Below, one piece after another: positions 23,259 through 25,090 of a DNA stretch of 25,090 nt. The first letter of the stretch is position 1; each line of letters opens with the position of its first letter. The notes under the pieces are model-generated. The model was not told where the DNA came from and made no database searches. It saw only the letters and a list, made by a program, of their open reading frames with translations. This stretch comes from JBGSUZ01 sp043770095 (GTDB lineage Bacteria; Bacillota; Clostridia; Peptostreptococcales; Acidaminobacteraceae): positions 1-25,090 of the forward strand of contig JAYVIR010000068.1 of the NCBI GenBank assembly GCA_043770095.1, read 5' to 3'. The translations under genes and the position numbers were made by a program.

Positions 23259-25090
23259 ATGTTAAATGCTTATCAAAAACAACAAACGCTTGCGTTCTTT
23301 CATACATTAGAAAAAGAACATGCTGGTTTTTCTAATACCTCAGACGGATTGATTTTGCCACAACCGACACTCAGCGTGCTTAAATCTTATGAGTTTTTTG
23401 GACGATGTTATGAGAAACCAGACGAACTGCTCGTTTATATTCAGGGTCTATTTGACGAACCTACAGGTGGCTTCAAGGACCCGATCCATCAAAAAGTCAC
23501 CGTTTTTAGCACTGCTGTTGCTCTGCTTGCACTAAAACAAATTGCAGCAGTAGACTACTTCAAGGCATGTTCCCTTTCGGCAATGAGGTTTATGCATAAT
23601 TACGCTCGCATCAGAGAAGAACATTTTATGCTCATCGGCGTTTGCGATGAATGTCATTTGACCTTTCGGCCTAACAATTCTATTGAATTTTTTAAACAAC
23701 AAGAAGATGAAAATGGACTTTTTGGTGATTCCGTATTAAACAATGCTATTTGTGCGAGTGCACTCCTGCGTATTGGAGAGTCTTTAAAGAATCCAAGTGC
23801 CATTGGCAAGTTTCTGTTATCTGCACAAACGATGGAAGGTGGATTTGCTGATTTTCAACAGAATGACTTGGGCAAAAATATGGTGAAAGCAGATCTTTGG
23901 ACAAGTTACTGTGCCATGCGATTGCTTGATTTGATGCACCTTCGCCCAAATCGGCTGAATCTTCAAGCTTGGATTTTAAAACACCAAAATAATTCAGGTG
24001 GTTTTTCGGATGATGGCACTGAGAGTAATGCAAATTGCACTTACCAATGTCTGAGCATTCTCGAATGGATTAGCCGTCCCATTATTGACGCTGCCATTTC
24101 AGGTGACCTCGAGACCATTAGGAATTGGATTAAAGTCGGAGGCTCAGCAGATGTTCAGACACTTAAAGGCTGGACGCCTTTACTTGCAGCTTCATCCAGA
24201 GGGCAATCTGAAATTGTGAGTTACCTACTCTCTCCTGAAAAAGGGATTGGCGCAAGCCGGGATGTACGATATGAGGCTGGCGACCTATCTCCCCTATTAT
24301 TAGCGGGGCAATTTTCTGATTTAAAAACTGTGCAAGTGCTGCTTGAAAATCAAGGTGATTTACTCTTTGAAGTTAGCATGGTTAACGGCCATAACATACT
24401 ACTGCAAACGGCCTTCTTCGGCTCACAGAAACACTTGAATGTGGCAAAATGGATTTTAGAAAATATTGCAGGCATCTTAAAACTCTCGGCTGGCGATAGC
24501 AAAGCAATTGACAGTTCACTGTTAAAACTGACTTCCATGACAAACGTGCGTGGTTTTAACTGCCTCACCATGGCAGAGTTATGGGGGAATAAACCCATGG
24601 CAGCGCTTTTTAAACAATATGATCAAAGTTCAAAAGAAGATCATAAACGCTACTTAGACAGTCTCTTAGAAAAAATTGCGCCAAATATGCCTTCTAATCC
24701 TTGGGAGCTTGAATCTATGAGGCTTACAACCAATTTTATCTCTCTGATTTCAGATTCATTCGTTAAAATTTCTAACCTAAATTCAGATGAACCTATTAAA
24801 ATTGCTGTCCTTGAGGAAGGCGAATGGTTGCAATTAAAGGATATTATTTCAGACCCTCATTTTGACATCAATCGACTTGGAGGCCCGCTAAGCCAGACGC
24901 CTCTGATTGTTGCCCTTACTGGCTCTGATACGAAACCATTTGTTAGCAAATTTAGAGCCAGCTTGGTGAGATTCTTACTCGAACAAGGTGCAGATCCTGA
25001 CATAGAGGAGCTTCACCCAATGGGAGTAGATGCAGTGATAAGAGCTGCCGTTCTCAATCACTTTGAGATTTTAAAAGAACTGTCCAATTA
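23259..25090 (+). CDS. Prenyltransferase/terpene-cyclase-like repeat protein fused to ankyrin repeats, 3' end missing
   Basis: An open frame of 610 codons runs off the right edge. Residues 1-272 look like an alpha/alpha toroid of the prenyltransferase-beta/squalene-cyclase type, with repeats carrying the Q-x-x-x-G-G-F pattern: LFDEPTGGFKD, AQTMEGGFADF and HQNNSGGFSDDG, each followed by a helix such as ADLWTSYCAMRLLDLM. The Asp-x-Cys and His zinc ligands of protein prenyltransferases are not apparent, nor is a squalene-cyclase DxDD. From about residue 273 ankyrin-type repeats follow (AAISGDLETIRNWIKVGG, then GWTPLLAASSRGQSEIVSYL, and later VRFLLEQGADPDIEE). The ATG lies one base past the previous stop with only a weak site (TTGGAAAT), so it is probably translated by coupling. 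It is likely a binding or scaffold protein; enzymatic activity is doubtful. I know of no described function for this combination. Confidence 0.82.
   Translation, partial: MLNAYQKQQTLAFFHTLEKEHAGFSNTSDGLILPQPTLSVLKSYEFFGRCYEKPDELLVYIQGLFDEPTGGFKDPIHQKVTVFSTAVALLALKQIAAVDYFKACSLSAMRFMHNYARIREEHFMLIGVCDECHLTFRPNNSIEFFKQQEDENGLFGDSVLNNAICASALLRIGESLKNPSAIGKFLLSAQTMEGGFADFQQNDLGKNMVKADLWTSYCAMRLLDLMHLRPNRLNLQAWILKHQNNSGGFSDDGTESNANCTYQCLSILEWISRPIIDAAISGDLETIRNWIKVGGSADVQTLKGWTPLLAASSRGQSEIVSYLLSPEKGIGASRDVRYEAGDLSPLLLAGQFSDLKTVQVLLENQGDLLFEVSMVNGHNILLQTAFFGSQKHLNVAKWILENIAGILKLSAGDSKAIDSSLLKLTSMTNVRGFNCLTMAELWGNKPMAALFKQYDQSSKEDHKRYLDSLLEKIAPNMPSNPWELESMRLTTNFISLISDSFVKISNLNSDEPIKIAVLEEGEWLQLKDIISDPHFDINRLGGPLSQTPLIVALTGSDTKPFVSKFRASLVRFLLEQGADPDIEELHPMGVDAVIRAAVLNHFEILKELSN

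Noticed and set aside
1..25090. CRISPR array, tRNA or rRNA gene, insertion sequence or phage gene
   Set aside because: No regularly spaced repeats, cloverleaf-like sequence, transposase/integrase motifs or flanking terminal repeats were seen by eye; a tRNAscan or ISfinder search would settle it.

Overview
The window looks like chromosomal DNA from a low-GC Gram-positive anaerobe, most likely a clostridial Firmicute. Almost every gene has a strong AAGGAGG-type ribosome binding site, TTG and GTG starts are common, promoters are sigma-A-like, and the gene families (SpoIIE phosphatase, RsbW-like kinase, STAS proteins, CspA, GlgX) fit this group. I cannot name a genus. No tRNA, rRNA, CRISPR array, transposase or phage gene was seen.

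Left edge (1-4250): a hybrid sensor histidine kinase with a fused periplasmic solute-binding domain runs off the left end. Next are an Nramp Mn2+/Fe2+ transporter with a palindrome upstream, a cold-shock protein with a good promoter, long leader and intrinsic terminator, and, divergently, a 66-residue zinc-ribbon-like protein.

Centre (4305-19951): thirteen minus-strand genes are packed so tightly (gaps of 1-72 bases, several overlaps) that they are probably one operon of about 15.6 kb. In transcription order they encode: an ABC-type solute-binding protein with no ABC transporter beside it; an MFS transporter fused to a duplicated extracytoplasmic sensor module; a GNAT acetyltransferase; a stand-alone copy of that sensor module; an AGE-family sugar epimerase/isomerase-like protein; a STAS protein; a GlgX-type glycogen debranching enzyme; a second STAS protein; an RsbW-like ATPase/kinase; a membrane-anchored RsbU/SpoIIE-type phosphatase; a DJ-1/PfpI protein; a 2-TM potassium-channel-like protein with a large N-terminal domain; and a divergent Na/Pi-cotransporter-like protein. 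A whole partner-switching circuit (phosphatase, kinase, two antagonists) is thus interleaved with alpha-glucan and sugar enzymes and sensor/transport proteins, with no sigma factor in the window. My working inference is that an external signal, perhaps a ligand carried by the solute-binding protein, is sensed at the membrane and relayed by phosphorylation to control storage-glucan use or sugar epimerisation. This is the best candidate here for an undescribed system.

Right edge (20125-25090): a metallo-beta-lactamase-fold protein, closed by its own terminator, is divergent from a plus-strand operon with a sigma-A-like promoter. That operon encodes a SnoaL/NTF2-like protein, two tandem DJ-1/PfpI-like proteins in which Tyr follows the nucleophile Cys, and a protein joining prenyltransferase/terpene-cyclase-like repeats to ankyrin repeats, which runs off the right end. 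A 19-bp near-perfect palindrome lies in the divergent region. These genes may form a second small system, possibly handling reactive metabolites, but the sequence does not reveal the substrate.
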